Assembly (NCBI RefSeq): GCF_002252705.1 | Contig: NZ_NQLA01000022.1 | Coordinates: 1-49,741, forward strand | From: Vulcanococcus limneticus LL | GTDB taxonomy: Bacteria; Cyanobacteriota; Cyanobacteriia; PCC-6307; Cyanobiaceae | Direction: 5' to 3' | Length of the DNA stretch: 49,741 bases | Part shown: positions 27,389 through 37,167 of the stretch, piece by piece | Layout of the letters: each line of letters starts with the position of its first letter | Position numbering within the stretch: position 1 is the stretch's first letter | The notes under the pieces: model-generated | Seen by the model: only the letters and a program-made list of their open reading frames with translations | The model's database searches: none | What the model was told of the DNA's origin: nothing | Made by a program: the position numbers and the translations under genes

Positions 27389-29452
27389 ATGACCTCCAGC
27401 AACATCCAGCGCCACGGTTCCCGCAACGGCTCCAGCGCCATTGGCTCCAACGGCCACGCCGCTAATCGCCAGCCCGCCCTGCGGGTGATTCCCCTCGGCG
27501 GCCTGCACGAGATCGGCAAGAACACCTGTGTGTTCGAGTATGGCGACGACATCATGCTGGTGGATGCCGGCCTGGCCTTCCCCAGTGACGGCATGCACGG
27601 CGTCAACGTGGTGATGCCGGATACGAGCTATCTGCGCGAGAACCAGAAGCGCATCCGCGGCATGGTGGTGACCCATGGCCATGAAGATCACATTGGTGGC
27701 ATTGCCCACCACCTCAAGAACTTCAACATCCCGGTGATCTACGGGCCCCGTCTGGCCCTTTCGATGCTCACCGGCAAGATGGAGGAGGCCGGCGTGACCG
27801 ACCGCACCATTCTCCAGACGGTGGCTCCGCGCGATGTGGTGAAGGTTGGCCAGCACTTCTCGGTGGAGTTCATCCGCAACACCCACTCGATGGCCGACAG
27901 CTTCTCGCTGGCCATCACCACGCCGGTGGGCACGGTGATCTTCACCGGCGATTTCAAGTTCGACCACACCCCGGTGGACGGCGAGCACTTCGACATGGCC
28001 CGTCTCGCCCATTACGGCGAGCAGGGGGTGCTGTGCCTGTTCAGCGATTCCACCAATGCCGAGGTGCCGGGCTTCTGTCCCCCGGAGCGCTCGGTGTTCC
28101 CCGTGCTGGATCGCCACATCGCCCAGTCTGAGGGGCGGGTGATCATCACCACGTTCGCCAGCTCGATTCACCGGGTGGCGATGATTCTGGAGCTGGCCCT
28201 CAAGAACGGCCGCAAGGTGGGCCTGCTGGGTCGCTCCATGCTCAACGTGATCGCCAAGGCCCGCGAGCTGGGCTACATGCGGGCTCCCGATGATCTGTTC
28301 GTGCCGATCAAGCAGATCCGTGATCTGCCTGACCGCGAGACCCTGCTGCTGATGACCGGCAGCCAGGGCGAGCCGCTCGCCGCCCTCAGCCGCATCTCCC
28401 GTGGTGAGCACCCCCAGGTGCAGGTGAAGTCCACCGACAAGATCATCTTCTCGGCCAGCCCGATCCCCGGCAACACCATCTCGGTGGTCAACACGATCGA
28501 CCGGCTGATGCAGCTCGGTGCCCATGTGGTCTATGGCAAGGGCGAGGGCATCCACGTGTCCGGCCACGGCTTCCAGGAAGACCAGAAGCTGATGCTTGCC
28601 CTCACCAAGCCCAAGTTCTTCGTGCCGGTGCATGGCGAGCACCGCATGCTCGTGGCCCACAGCAAGACCGGTCAGTCGATGGGCATTCCCGCTGACAACA
28701 TGTTGATCATCGACAATGGCGATGTGGTGGAACTCACCCCGGATTCGATCCGCAAGGGTGAACCCGTCAAGGCCGGCATCGAGCTGCTGGATGCCTCCCG
28801 CAACGGCATCGTCGATGCCCGTGTGCTCAAGGAGCGCCAGCAACTGGCTGAGGATGGTGTGATCACCCTGCTGGCGGTGATCAGCACGGATGGTGTGATG
28901 GCGGCACCGCCGCGGGTCAACCTGCGCGGCGTGGTGACCACCGCCGATGCCCGCAAGATGAGTCTGTGGGCCGAGCGCGAGATCACCTGGGTGCTCGAAA
29001 ACCGCTGGCAACAGCTCTCGCGCAACAGCGGCGGCAAGGCTCCCGACGTGGACTGGATGGGCGTGCAGCGCGAGATCGAGCTGGGCCTTCAGCGGCGCCT
29101 GCGCCGCGAGCTGCAGGTGGAGCCGCTGATCATCTGCCTGGTGCAGCCGGCCCCCGGCGGCACCCCCGCCTACAAGGGCCGCGCCGATGCCGAACCCGAC
29201 AGCCGGCCGGCTCCCAGGGGCCGCCGCGATGGCTATCGCGACGGCAACCGCGATCGGGACCGCGGCGAGCGCGCGCCCCAGGTGGCTCCCGCCCCGCGTT
29301 CTGAGGTGACCCCGGCAGCGGCGGCTCTGCCCCAGCGTGAACTGGCGGCCGTGGGAGCCGCTCCGGCGCCTGCCGCCGCAGCGCCCCGCAGCGAAGAGCT
29401 GGAGATCGCCCCGAACCGCACCCGTCGCCGCCGCTCGACGGCCGCCAGCTGA
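27389..29452 (+). CDS. rnj: Ribonuclease J
   Basis: 687 residues from ATG 27389. The metallo-beta-lactamase/beta-CASP core runs from about residue 30 to 560, with the zinc motif THGHEDHIGG (about 93-102), NTHSMADS, FTGDFKFDHT and the VHGEHRML histidine. It is an endo- and 5'-exoribonuclease in mRNA decay and rRNA processing. The C-terminal extension (about 590-687) is rich in Arg, Asp, Gly and Pro (RDGYRDGNRDRDRG) and ends in a basic RTRRRRS tail, likely RNA-binding or disordered. It starts 220 bp after dapA, with an unusual leader. Confidence 0.95.
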   Translation: MTSSNIQRHGSRNGSSAIGSNGHAANRQPALRVIPLGGLHEIGKNTCVFEYGDDIMLVDAGLAFPSDGMHGVNVVMPDTSYLRENQKRIRGMVVTHGHEDHIGGIAHHLKNFNIPVIYGPRLALSMLTGKMEEAGVTDRTILQTVAPRDVVKVGQHFSVEFIRNTHSMADSFSLAITTPVGTVIFTGDFKFDHTPVDGEHFDMARLAHYGEQGVLCLFSDSTNAEVPGFCPPERSVFPVLDRHIAQSEGRVIITTFASSIHRVAMILELALKNGRKVGLLGRSMLNVIAKARELGYMRAPDDLFVPIKQIRDLPDRETLLLMTGSQGEPLAALSRISRGEHPQVQVKSTDKIIFSASPIPGNTISVVNTIDRLMQLGAHVVYGKGEGIHVSGHGFQEDQKLMLALTKPKFFVPVHGEHRMLVAHSKTGQSMGIPADNMLIIDNGDVVELTPDSIRKGEPVKAGIELLDASRNGIVDARVLKERQQLAEDGVITLLAVISTDGVMAAPPRVNLRGVVTTADARKMSLWAEREITWVLENRWQQLSRNSGGKAPDVDWMGVQREIELGLQRRLRRELQVEPLIICLVQPAPGGTPAYKGRADAEPDSRPAPRGRRDGYRDGNRDRDRGERAPQVAPAPRSEVTPAAAALPQRELAAVGAAPAPAAAAPRSEELEIAPNRTRRRRSTAAS

Positions 29453-29498
29453 GGCCCGTCCTGGCCTGTGGCCCGTGCTGCCCGTAGGCAACCCGGCC

Positions 29499-30422
29499 TC
29501 AGGCCAACTTGACCAACAGCAGCCCCTTCGCCAGCTCTGCGGCCTCCGCGGGGCTGAAGGCGATGTGGGCCTGCTCAGCCTCGCTCGCTGGTAGGACCCC
29601 GCCGCCGCTGGCGTCCGTGGGTACGGCCTGCGGCTCGATGGGTTCCGGCTCGATCAGCTCCGCTTCGATGGGCTGGGCGTCCCCTGCCGCGGGAGTGTCC
29701 GATTTGGCCCCGCCCGCTGCCGTGTCCCCGCCCTGGCCAGAGGGCGTGGTCGTGTCCACCACCGTCACCATGGCCGCCTCTGGTTCGGCCGCAGGTTTGT
29801 CCCACGGCGACAGGCTGAGGGCGGTCTGATCCGCTGGGCCCGGGGCTTCTGTGGGGGCTGATGTTGCTGCCGGTGGGATGCTGTTCAGCGCGAAGGGCCC
29901 TGGGCTGGCGGCTGGGGCGCTGGTGGCGGCGGCGGGATCAGCCAGATCGTTCAGCCAGGGCATGGCGGCGGCCGTTGCCGCCACGGCTCCCGCCGCCGCT
30001 GGGGCGCCGCTGGCGAAGTCCGGCGTCGTTGCCGGGAAGGTCGCCTCCAGGGTGGCGGGGGCCGGAGGAGGTGCTGCGCTCGTGCTCGCCTCCGCCTCCG
30101 GCCCGTCAGAGTTGCTGGACTCCGGTGCCGCCGCCGCCAGCTGGCTGCTCAGGGCGATGCCCTGGCGTGCCAGCTCGTGGTAGGTGGGATCGCTGCTCTG
30201 CTCCAGCACCTGCTCGTAGAGCGGCAGGGCCTGGCTGGGCTGCTGCAGCCCGTACAGGTGGATGTGGGCTGTGAGCATCCGCAGCCGCAGGGCCAGCTGG
30301 TCGGTCGAGCCCTCGGGCAGCTGGCCGGCCAGCTGCCGCGCCCGCTCCAGGGCCACCGGGAATTGCCCCTGGCTGTAGGCCCGCTCGACGGCGATGTACG
30401 CCTCCTGGAGTTGGGGATCCAT
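29499..30422 (-). CDS. TPR-type protein with long low-complexity tail
   Basis: 307 residues from ATG 30422; the longer frame upstream overlaps the end of tilS and is not used. Residues 1-110 look like two or three tetratricopeptide-type helical pairs (EAYIAVERAYSQGQFPVALE, then LYGLQQPSQALPLYEQVLEQ). Residues 115-275 are Ala/Pro/Ser/Thr-rich and probably disordered, ending with a short acidic helix (FSPAEAAELAKGLLLVKLA). No signal peptide or membrane segment. The function is unknown, though TPR folds usually bind other proteins. It is 40 bp downstream of tilS on the same strand and convergent with rnj. Confidence 0.65.
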   Translation of the reverse strand: MDPQLQEAYIAVERAYSQGQFPVALERARQLAGQLPEGSTDQLALRLRMLTAHIHLYGLQQPSQALPLYEQVLEQSSDPTYHELARQGIALSSQLAAAAPESSNSDGPEAEASTSAAPPPAPATLEATFPATTPDFASGAPAAAGAVAATAAAMPWLNDLADPAAATSAPAASPGPFALNSIPPAATSAPTEAPGPADQTALSLSPWDKPAAEPEAAMVTVVDTTTPSGQGGDTAAGGAKSDTPAAGDAQPIEAELIEPEPIEPQAVPTDASGGGVLPASEAEQAHIAFSPAEAAELAKGLLLVKLA

Positions 30423-30462
30423 CGATTCGGGCTCGCGAAGGGGGACTGTCGGAGGGGGCCGG

Positions 30463-31539
30463 CTAGGGGGCGCTGGGGCCGCTGGGCCCGCTGACTGGCG
30501 GCTGGCTGAGCCGGATTTCCCCCGCGCCCCAGACCAGGCGGCGCCCACGTCCTAGGTCATGGATCCCCGCTCCGCAATGGGGCTGCAGGCGTTGCACCAG
30601 CTGCTCCAGGCTGTTGGCGTCCAGTTGGATCTGGGCCTGCTCGGCCACCCAGTGCCGCAGTAGCTGACGCTGGCTGGGCGGGCTCAGGGCGGCCATCCGC
30701 CTGAGATCCAGGCCGTCCGGGTTGTCCGGGTGACGCAGCTGGGCCAGGGCCAGGGGCAGCAGCTCCTCCATTGCTTCCTGTTCCTGTTGCAGCCGGGCCG
30801 CCAAGGCGCTGATGCGCCGGGTGGCGCCGGGGTGGAGCTGCTCCAGCACCGGCAGCACCTGCCGTCGCACCCGGTTTCGGCTCCACTGCAGCGTGTCGTT
30901 GCTGGGGTCGGGCCAGATCGGCAGGCCGCCGCGGGCGCAGAGGGCGGCGGTGTCGTCCCGGGAGAAGCCCAGCAGCGGCCGCACCAGCTCCCGAGTCGAC
31001 CCTGGCTCCAGGGGGCGTCGCGGCCGCAGGCTGGCCAGGCCGCGGCGGTGGCTGCCGCGGGCCAGGTGTAGCAGCAGCGTCTCGGCCCGGTCATTGGCGG
31101 TGTGGGCCGTCACCACGCGCGGGCAGTCCAGGCTTGCGGCCAGCCGCGCCAGGCGCCCGTAGCGCCACTGGCGGGCGGCGGCCTCCGTGGTGCCCTCCAG
31201 GGGAGCGGCCCCGTCGGCTCCGGCCCGCTCCACCGTGATCGCCAGCCCCTGGGCCGCGGCCCAGCTGGCCAGCTCCCCGGCCTGCTGGCCGGATTCGGCT
31301 CGCCAGCCGTGGTCGCCGTGCCAGAGGTGCAGCCGCCAGAGGTGCAGGCGGCGCAGGTCCAGCAGCAGGCGGGTCAGGGCCATCGAGTCCTGCCCGCCCG
31401 ACACCGCCACCAGCAGCGACGCCCCCGGCGGTAGCAGGGCTGGATCGCGCTTCAGCTGTCGGTGCAGGCGTGCGTGCAGCCCGCTCCAGGGCGGCCGCGC
31501 CGGCCGCGCCGAGGCCTGGAGTGGGAGAATGGGTTCCAT
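30463..31539 (-). CDS. tilS: tRNA(Ile)-lysidine synthase
   Basis: 358 residues. The PP-loop ATPase motif is VAVSGGQDSMALTRLL (about residues 45-60), with THTANDRAETLLLHLARGS-like sequence (here TAHTANDRAETLLLHLARGS) and IWPDPSNDTLQWSRNRVRR, all diagnostic. It converts C34 of tRNA-Ile(CAU) to lysidine so that it reads AUA. The ATG at 31539 is the only good start and lies just 15 bp from the divergent ycf23 start. The C-terminal region is somewhat shorter than in Escherichia coli TilS. Confidence 0.93.
   Translation of the reverse strand: MEPILPLQASARPARPPWSGLHARLHRQLKRDPALLPPGASLLVAVSGGQDSMALTRLLLDLRRLHLWRLHLWHGDHGWRAESGQQAGELASWAAAQGLAITVERAGADGAAPLEGTTEAAARQWRYGRLARLAASLDCPRVVTAHTANDRAETLLLHLARGSHRRGLASLRPRRPLEPGSTRELVRPLLGFSRDDTAALCARGGLPIWPDPSNDTLQWSRNRVRRQVLPVLEQLHPGATRRISALAARLQQEQEAMEELLPLALAQLRHPDNPDGLDLRRMAALSPPSQRQLLRHWVAEQAQIQLDANSLEQLVQRLQPHCGAGIHDLGRGRRLVWGAGEIRLSQPPVSGPSGPSAP
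31525..31530 (+). promoter_or_regulatory. Putative -10 for ycf23 inside tilS
   Basis: GAGAAT lies 24 nt before the ycf23 ATG and overlaps the first codons of tilS on the other strand, as expected if the divergent promoters interleave. Confidence 0.35.
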
Positions 31540-31554
31540 CTCCGTGCGTCCGCG

Positions 31555-32328
31555 ATGTCCCGCCTCGACCGCCTGCCCACTCAACTTCAGCAGGCGCTCG
31601 CCGCGCGCCGCCTGCTCAAGGTGATCGCCGGCCTCACCAACTTTGATGCCGCGTCCGTGCAGCGCATCAGCCGCGCCGCCGGGGCCGGTGGTGCCGACGT
31701 GATCGACGTGGCCTGCGATCCGGCCCTGGTGCGGCTGGCGGCTGAGGCGTCGGGTCTGCCGATCTGCGTGTCGGCCGTGGATCCTGAGCTGTTCCCTGCC
31801 GCCGTCGCTGCCGGCGCCGCCCTGGTGGAGATCGGCAACTACGACGCCTTCTATCCCCTCGGCCGCGTCTTCGACGCCGCCGAGGTGCTGGCCATCACCC
31901 GCCGCACCCGTGAGCTGCTGCCCGAGGTGGTGCTGAGCGTGACCGTGCCCCACGTGCTGCCCCTGGACGAGCAGGAGCAGCTGGCGCTGGATCTGGTGGC
32001 CGCCGGCGCCGACATCATCCAGACCGAGGGCGGCACCAGCGCCAAGCCCTTCAGTGCCGGCACCCTGGGCCTGATCGAGAAGGCTGCCCCCACCCTGGCT
32101 GCTGCCCACGCCATCAGCCGCGCCCTGGCCACCGCTGGCCAGCCCCTGCCCGTGCTCTGCGCCTCCGGCCTCTCCGCCGTGACCCTGCCGCTGGCCATCG
32201 CCGCCGGTGCCAGCGGTGTGGGCGTGGGCTCCGCCGTGAACCGCCTGGGCGATGAACTGGCCATGGTGGCCGTGGTGCGCGGCCTGCGCGAGGCCCTGGG
32301 CAGCGCGGCTCCCGTGGTGGCGGCCTGA
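31555..32328 (+). CDS. ycf23: DUF561/Ycf23 family TIM-barrel protein
   Basis: 257 residues. Repeated beta/alpha elements and the phosphate-binding-like ending (VLCASGLSAVTLPLAIAAG, GVGVGSAVNRL) indicate a TIM barrel; LLKVIAGLTNFDAASVQRI and TEGGTSAKPFSAGTLGLIEK match Ycf23/DUF561, found in cyanobacteria and red-algal plastids. The reaction is not established to my knowledge. The start is ATG 31555. It is divergent from tilS with 15 bp between the two start codons. Confidence 0.85.
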   Translation: MSRLDRLPTQLQQALAARRLLKVIAGLTNFDAASVQRISRAAGAGGADVIDVACDPALVRLAAEASGLPICVSAVDPELFPAAVAAGAALVEIGNYDAFYPLGRVFDAAEVLAITRRTRELLPEVVLSVTVPHVLPLDEQEQLALDLVAAGADIIQTEGGTSAKPFSAGTLGLIEKAAPTLAAAHAISRALATAGQPLPVLCASGLSAVTLPLAIAAGASGVGVGSAVNRLGDELAMVAVVRGLREALGSAAPVVAA

Positions 32329-32422
32329 ACCCGGGCAGCAGCCACATCCCTTGTGGCCCCGGCTGATCGGTAGTCCCAATCGCGGATTGCGTCAGCCTGT
32401 GGTGCCCCTCTGAACCCATGAC

Positions 32423-32428
32423 TACGTT
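32423..32428 (+). promoter_or_regulatory. Putative -10 for the holin-like gene
   Basis: TACGTT lies 27 nt before the ATG at 32456. Confidence 0.35.
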
Positions 32429-32455
32429 GCGGAGGTTGACCCCGTCGCACGTGTC

Positions 32456-32887
32456 ATGGGTTCTTTGCTGTGGTTGCTGCAGTGGCCGATCCGGGCCGCG
32501 GTGCTGCTGCTCGTTGCCTGGCTGCCCCTGGGGGTGGAGGTGGAGAGCTTCCCGATCGCCCTGCTGGCGGCCGCGGTGATCGGCCTGCTCGGCACCCTGC
32601 TGATCTGGCCGCTGAAGCTGCTCTTCGCCCTGCCCTGGGCCATCACCAGTTTCGGGGGGCTGCTGACGCCGATCTCCTGGATCTTCAACTGGATCATCAC
32701 CGTGATCCTGTTCGGCCTGGCGGCCTGGCTGATTCCGGGGTTCCGGCTCCGGAACGGTCTGGTGAGCGCGATCCTCGGAGCGGTGGTCTACGCGGTGCTC
32801 TCCACGGTGATCCTGAGGGTTCTGGGCCTGGAGGTCGACTACACCAGGGTCGGCGGCCTGCTCACGGGCAGTGTTGCCGTGGGATGA
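32456..32887 (+). CDS. Holin-superfamily-like small membrane protein (YvlD/DUF360 type)
   Basis: 143 residues with four predicted membrane helices (about 5-27, 31-58, 69-92 and 104-125). The PISWIFNWIITVILFGLAAW and IPGFRLRNGLVSAILGAVVY segments match the small four-helix family often annotated as phage holin family protein or YvlD/COG1950. The genomic setting is chromosomal and not prophage, so a lytic role is unlikely; related proteins are membrane proteins of uncertain function. It lies between ycf23 and uvrB on the same strand with its own promoter candidate. Confidence 0.8.
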   Translation: MGSLLWLLQWPIRAAVLLLVAWLPLGVEVESFPIALLAAAVIGLLGTLLIWPLKLLFALPWAITSFGGLLTPISWIFNWIITVILFGLAAWLIPGFRLRNGLVSAILGAVVYAVLSTVILRVLGLEVDYTRVGGLLTGSVAVG

Positions 32888-33014
32888 CGGCAACGTCATG
32901 CGCGCTGTCGCTGCGGCCCAACCGGCTGCGGCCTGAGCCGCTCTAACGCGATCCAAGTCCGTGCCGGTTCACCGCACACCACGGCGTGAGCCGGCGGCCC
33001 CGAGAATGGGCGCC

Positions 33015-35021
33015 ATGGCCCCATTCCAGCTCCACGCCCCCTACCAGCCCAAGGGTGATCAGCCCACGGCGATCGCCGGCTTGGTGACCGGTGTGGAGGG
33101 CGGACAGCGCTATCAGACCCTGCTCGGCGCCACGGGTACCGGCAAGACCTTCACCATCGCCAACGTGATCGCCCACACCGGGCGCCCCACGCTGGTGCTG
33201 GCCCACAACAAGACCCTGGCCGCCCAGCTCTGCAACGAGCTGCGGGAGTTCTTCCCGAACAACGCCGTTGAATACTTCATCTCCTACTACGACTACTACC
33301 AGCCCGAAGCTTATGTTGCGGTCTCGGATACCTATATCGCCAAGACGGCATCGATCAACGAAGAGATCGATATGCTGCGCCACTCGGCGACGCGCTCGCT
33401 GTTCGAGCGGCGTGACGTGATTGTGGTGGCCTCGATCAGCTGCATCTACGGCCTGGGTATCCCCAGCGAATATCTCAAGGCCGCCGTCAAGTTCCAGGTG
33501 GGCGACACCCTCAACCTGCGCAGCTCCCTCCGGGAGTTGGTGAACAACCAGTACTCCCGCAACGACCTGGAGATCTCGCGAGGTCGCTTCCGGGTGCGCG
33601 GCGATGTGCTGGAGATTGGCCCCGCCTACGAAGATCGACTGGTGCGCATCGAGCTCTTCGGCGATGAGGTGGAGGCGATCCGCTACGTGGATCCCACCAC
33701 TGGCGAGATCCTGCAGAGCCTGGAGGCGATCAACATCTATCCGGCCAAGCACTTCGTGACGCCCAAGGAGCGGCTGGAGGAGGCGATCCAGGCGATCCGC
33801 AGCGAGCTGCGGGAGCGGCTGGACCGCCTCAACGGCGAAGGTCGGCTGCTGGAGGCCCAGCGTCTGGAGCAGCGCACCACCTACGACTTGGAGATGCTCG
33901 AGCAGGTGGGCTACTGCAACGGCGTTGAGAACTACGCCCGCCATCTTGCGGGTCGCCCCGCTGGCACGCCGCCCGAGTGCTTGATCGATTACTTCCCCGA
34001 CGACTGGCTGCTGGTGGTGGATGAGAGCCACGTCACCTGCAGCCAGCTTCAGGCGATGTACAACGGCGATCAGTCGCGCAAGCAGGTGCTGATCGAGCAC
34101 GGTTTCCGCCTGCCCAGCGCCGCCGACAACCGTCCGCTCAAGGGGGAGGAGTTCTGGGAGAAGGCCCGACAGACGATCTTCGTGAGCGCCACGCCGGGTA
34201 GCTGGGAACTGGCCCAGAGCCAGGGGCAGGTGGTGGAGCAGGTGATCCGCCCCACCGGCGTGCTGGATCCGATCGTGGAGGTGCGTCCCACCGATGGCCA
34301 GGTGGACGACCTGCTGGGCGAGATCCGCGTGCGGGCTGACAAGCAGGAGCGGGTTCTGGTGACCACCCTCACCAAGCGCATGGCCGAGGACCTCACCGAC
34401 TACCTGGCCGAGAACGGCGTGCGGGTGCGCTACCTGCACTCGGAGATCCACTCGATCGAGCGGATCGAGATCATCCAGGACCTGCGTAATGGCGAGTACG
34501 ACGTGCTGGTGGGCGTGAACCTGCTGCGCGAAGGCCTGGATCTACCGGAGGTGTCGCTGGTGGCGATCCTCGATGCCGACAAGGAGGGCTTCCTGCGGGC
34601 CGAGCGCTCCCTGATCCAGACCATCGGCCGCGCCGCTCGCCATGTGGAGGGGGTCGCCCTGCTCTACGCCGATAACCTCACCGATTCGATGGCCAAGGCC
34701 ATCTCCGAAACCGACCGCCGCCGCGCCATCCAGCATGCCTATAACGAACGGCACGGCATCACCCCCACCCCTGCCGGCAAGCGGGCGGGCAATTCCATCC
34801 TGTCTTTTCTGGAGGTGTCGCGACGGGCCAACGACGATCAGCTTGAGCAGGCCACCGAGCAGGCTGAACACCATGACGTTCCCCTCGACGAGCTCCCGGA
34901 GCTGATCCAGCTGCTCGAAGAGAAGATGAGGGCGGCAGCGAAAAACCTCGACTTTGAGGATGCCGCCAACCTGCGGGACAAGATCAAGCTGCTCCGGCAG
35001 AAGCTGGTGGGGAAGACGTGA
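33015..35021 (+). CDS. uvrB: Excinuclease ABC subunit B
   Basis: 668 residues from ATG 33015 (33006 is also possible). Walker [11 protein letters not shown] (about residue 38), the beta-hairpin [20 protein letters not shown] that clamps one DNA strand, [16 protein letters not shown] and helicase motif [10 protein letters not shown] are present. The UVR motif at the C-terminus ([20 protein letters not shown]) contacts UvrA/UvrC. It verifies bulky and UV lesions in nucleotide excision repair. Convergent with lysC, with 16 bp between the stops. Confidence 0.97.
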   Translation: MAPFQLHAPYQPKGDQPTAIAGLVTGVEGGQRYQTLLGATGTGKTFTIANVIAHTGRPTLVLAHNKTLAAQLCNELREFFPNNAVEYFISYYDYYQPEAYVAVSDTYIAKTASINEEIDMLRHSATRSLFERRDVIVVASISCIYGLGIPSEYLKAAVKFQVGDTLNLRSSLRELVNNQYSRNDLEISRGRFRVRGDVLEIGPAYEDRLVRIELFGDEVEAIRYVDPTTGEILQSLEAINIYPAKHFVTPKERLEEAIQAIRSELRERLDRLNGEGRLLEAQRLEQRTTYDLEMLEQVGYCNGVENYARHLAGRPAGTPPECLIDYFPDDWLLVVDESHVTCSQLQAMYNGDQSRKQVLIEHGFRLPSAADNRPLKGEEFWEKARQTIFVSATPGSWELAQSQGQVVEQVIRPTGVLDPIVEVRPTDGQVDDLLGEIRVRADKQERVLVTTLTKRMAEDLTDYLAENGVRVRYLHSEIHSIERIEIIQDLRNGEYDVLVGVNLLREGLDLPEVSLVAILDADKEGFLRAERSLIQTIGRAARHVEGVALLYADNLTDSMAKAISETDRRRAIQHAYNERHGITPTPAGKRAGNSILSFLEVSRRANDDQLEQATEQAEHHDVPLDELPELIQLLEEKMRAAAKNLDFEDAANLRDKIKLLRQKLVGKT

Positions 35022-35037
35022 GCTGACGGCGTTGTGT

Positions 35038-36882
35038 TCAGCCGGCGTTGATTTCGTTGGGTGCTTCCGTTCCTTCCGCCCTGTGCACCACAGCGCCGCC
35101 CAGGCCGAAGGCGGCATGCACCGCCTGCAGGGCCCGCACCCCATCGGTCTCCGGCACCACGCAACTGGTGCGGATCTCGCTGGTCGCGATCATCTCGATG
35201 TTGATGCCGGCCTCCGCGAGTGAGCGGAACAGGCGGGCAGCCGTGCCGGGGGTGCAGGGCATGCCCGCCCCCACGGCGCTCACCCGGGCGATGGCCGGTC
35301 CCTCCTCAAAGCGGGCGCCCGGCCAGCTGGCCAGAAGCGGCTGCAGGGCGGCGCGGGCCCTTGTCAGGTCGTCGCGGCGCAGGGTGAAGCCCAGGTCGCG
35401 GCTGCGCTGTTCGCCGCTGCCGTGGCTGCGCTCCGACTGGATGATGGCATCGAGGCTGAGGCCGGCATCGGCCAGGGCCCGGCAGACCGCGGCGGCGGTG
35501 CCGGGCCGGTCGGGGATGTGGCGCACGGTCACCTGGGCCTGGTCGCGGTCGAGGGCGACGCCGCGCACCGGCGGGGCCCCGACCCCGCAGGGGGCCGGAT
35601 CGTGGTACAGCTGCTGGTTGCTGAGTTCGAAGGCGCTGGCGGCGGCCTGCAGGGCCTTGGCCCCCTGGTGCCCGGCCACCAGACAGCTCACCTTCACCTC
35701 GCTGGTGGCGATCAGGCGCAGGTTGATGCCGCCCCTGGCCAGGGTGTCGAACAGGCGGGCAGCCACGCCGGGACGGCCCATGATGCCGGCGCCGGAGATG
35801 CTGAGCTTGGCCATGCCGCCCTGGGCGCTGAGGGTGGCGCCTTCGGCGCCCATGGCGGCCAGCACCTGACGGCACACGGCTTCAGCAGAGTCCCGCTGGA
35901 CCTCGGCGAGGGTAAAGGCGATGTCGTTGGTGGCGTTGCCGCCCTCGACCTCGTGGGTGGCCTGCACGATCAGGTCCACGTTGAGGCCTGCGGCCGAGAG
36001 GGCCTCGAACAGCTGGGCAGCGACGCCGGGCCGGTCGGGCACATGGGCCAGGGCCAGCACAGCCTGATCCTGCTCCAGCTCGGCGCCATCCACGGGCTTG
36101 CCCAGCTCCAGGCCCTCGCTGCCGCTGCGCCGACTGGCCCCGTCGCTGGTCAGCAGGGTGCCGGGCCGCTCGCTCCAGCTGGAGCGCACCACCAGGGGCA
36201 CGCCGTAGTTGCGGGCGATCTCCACGGCCCGCGGGTGCAGCACGGCAGCGCCGAGGCTGGCCAGCTCCAGCATCTCGTCGCAGGTGACCGTGTCCATCAG
36301 CTGGGCATCGGCCACCTTGCGCGGGTCGGTGGTGAGCACCCCCGGTACGTCGGTGTAGATCTCGCAGGCATCGGCGCCGAGGGCGGCGGCCAGGGCCACG
36401 GCGGAGGTGTCGGAGCCGCCGCGGCCCAGGGTGGTGATCTCCGGGGTGCCCGAGAGGCCGCTGCTGGTGCCCTGGAATCCGGCCACCACCACCACCTGAC
36501 CGTCGTCGAGCAGGCGGCGCAGACGTTCGGTGCGCACTTCCAGGATGCGGGCCCGGCCGTGGGCCGACTCGGTCACGATGCCCACCTGGGGCCCCGTCAT
36601 CGACACCGCCGGCACGCCGATGGCGTTGAGGGCCATGGCCAGCAGCGCGATCGACACCTGCTCGCCGGTGGCCAGCAGCATGTCCATCTCCCGTTGCGGG
36701 GGGTCGCTGCTGATGGCCCGGGCCAGGCCCGAGAGCTCGTCGGTGGTGTGCCCCATGGCCGACACCACGATCACCAGGTCGTTGCCGGCGTTGCGGCTGG
36801 CGGCGATACGGCGGGCCACGGCCTGGATCCGCTCCACATCGGCCACCGAGGTGCCCCCGAACTTCTGAACCAGCAGGGCCAT
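35038..36882 (-). CDS. lysC: Aspartate kinase with four ACT domains
   Basis: 614 residues. The kinase domain begins LLVQKFGGTSVADVERI and contains TLGRGGSDTSAVALA and EIYTDVPGVLTTDPR (to about residue 245). Four ACT-type units follow, marked by DRPGVAAQLFEALSAAGLN, GRPGVAARLFDTLARGGIN, DRPGTAAAVCRALADAGLS and TPGTAARLFRSLAEAGIN. This doubled regulatory region is characteristic of cyanobacterial enzymes, which are feedback-controlled by lysine and threonine. It makes aspartyl phosphate, the substrate of Asd, encoded elsewhere in the window. The GATAAT at 36912-36917 is a good promoter candidate. Confidence 0.96.
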   Translation of the reverse strand: MALLVQKFGGTSVADVERIQAVARRIAASRNAGNDLVIVVSAMGHTTDELSGLARAISSDPPQREMDMLLATGEQVSIALLAMALNAIGVPAVSMTGPQVGIVTESAHGRARILEVRTERLRRLLDDGQVVVVAGFQGTSSGLSGTPEITTLGRGGSDTSAVALAAALGADACEIYTDVPGVLTTDPRKVADAQLMDTVTCDEMLELASLGAAVLHPRAVEIARNYGVPLVVRSSWSERPGTLLTSDGASRRSGSEGLELGKPVDGAELEQDQAVLALAHVPDRPGVAAQLFEALSAAGLNVDLIVQATHEVEGGNATNDIAFTLAEVQRDSAEAVCRQVLAAMGAEGATLSAQGGMAKLSISGAGIMGRPGVAARLFDTLARGGINLRLIATSEVKVSCLVAGHQGAKALQAAASAFELSNQQLYHDPAPCGVGAPPVRGVALDRDQAQVTVRHIPDRPGTAAAVCRALADAGLSLDAIIQSERSHGSGEQRSRDLGFTLRRDDLTRARAALQPLLASWPGARFEEGPAIARVSAVGAGMPCTPGTAARLFRSLAEAGINIEMIATSEIRTSCVVPETDGVRALQAVHAAFGLGGAVVHRAEGTEAPNEINAG

Positions 36883-36911
36883 GCCCGGTGTCGACGCGGC
36901 GTGAACAGCTG

Positions 36912-36917
36912 ATTATC
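36912..36917 (-). promoter_or_regulatory. Putative -10 for lysC
   Basis: GATAAT on the minus strand, one mismatch to TATAAT, lies 29 nt before the lysC ATG. Confidence 0.5.
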
Positions 36918-36960
36918 TGTCGCGTCCGGTTGGCTGTCGCGTTCGATCCGTCGGGCTTCC

Positions 36961-37143
36961 GTGCCGGAGCCTGCCTACCGTGCGGCGAACCTGGCGGGTT
37001 GGGACGGCGATGGCGACGAGCACATCCGTGCAGGTGCCTGTGTCGTCTACGTGACCAACGACCGCCGCGCCGCCCTCAAGCGCCAGATCAACGCCCTGAG
37101 CGGTTCGGAGCTGGTGGAGGAGAAGAGCTACGCGGCCTACTGA
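36961..37143 (+). CDS. Small protein of unknown function (60 aa)
   Basis: 60 residues from a GTG start. The sequence PAYRAANLAGWDGDGDEHI followed by ACVVYVTNDRRAALKRQINA has balanced composition, unlike the Pro/Arg-rich shadows in other frames, and a plausible beta-strand/basic-helix layout. It sits between the divergent lysC start and the convergent holA stop (24 bp). No family recognised. No clear ribosome-binding site precedes the GTG, so the start could be wrong. Confidence 0.5.
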   Translation: MPEPAYRAANLAGWDGDGDEHIRAGACVVYVTNDRRAALKRQINALSGSELVEEKSYAAY

Positions 37144-37167
37144 TGGCGGGCGATACTCCGGCCCTGC

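Noticed and set aside
27347-29491. A 714-codon minus-strand frame antisense to rnj
   Set aside because: His/Gly/Ala-rich translation with no domain; it mirrors the codons of RNase J.
33002-33020. Leaderless uvrB promoter (GAGAAT next to the ATG)
   Set aside because: GAGAAT overlaps one of the two candidate start codons, so it is equally explained by chance.
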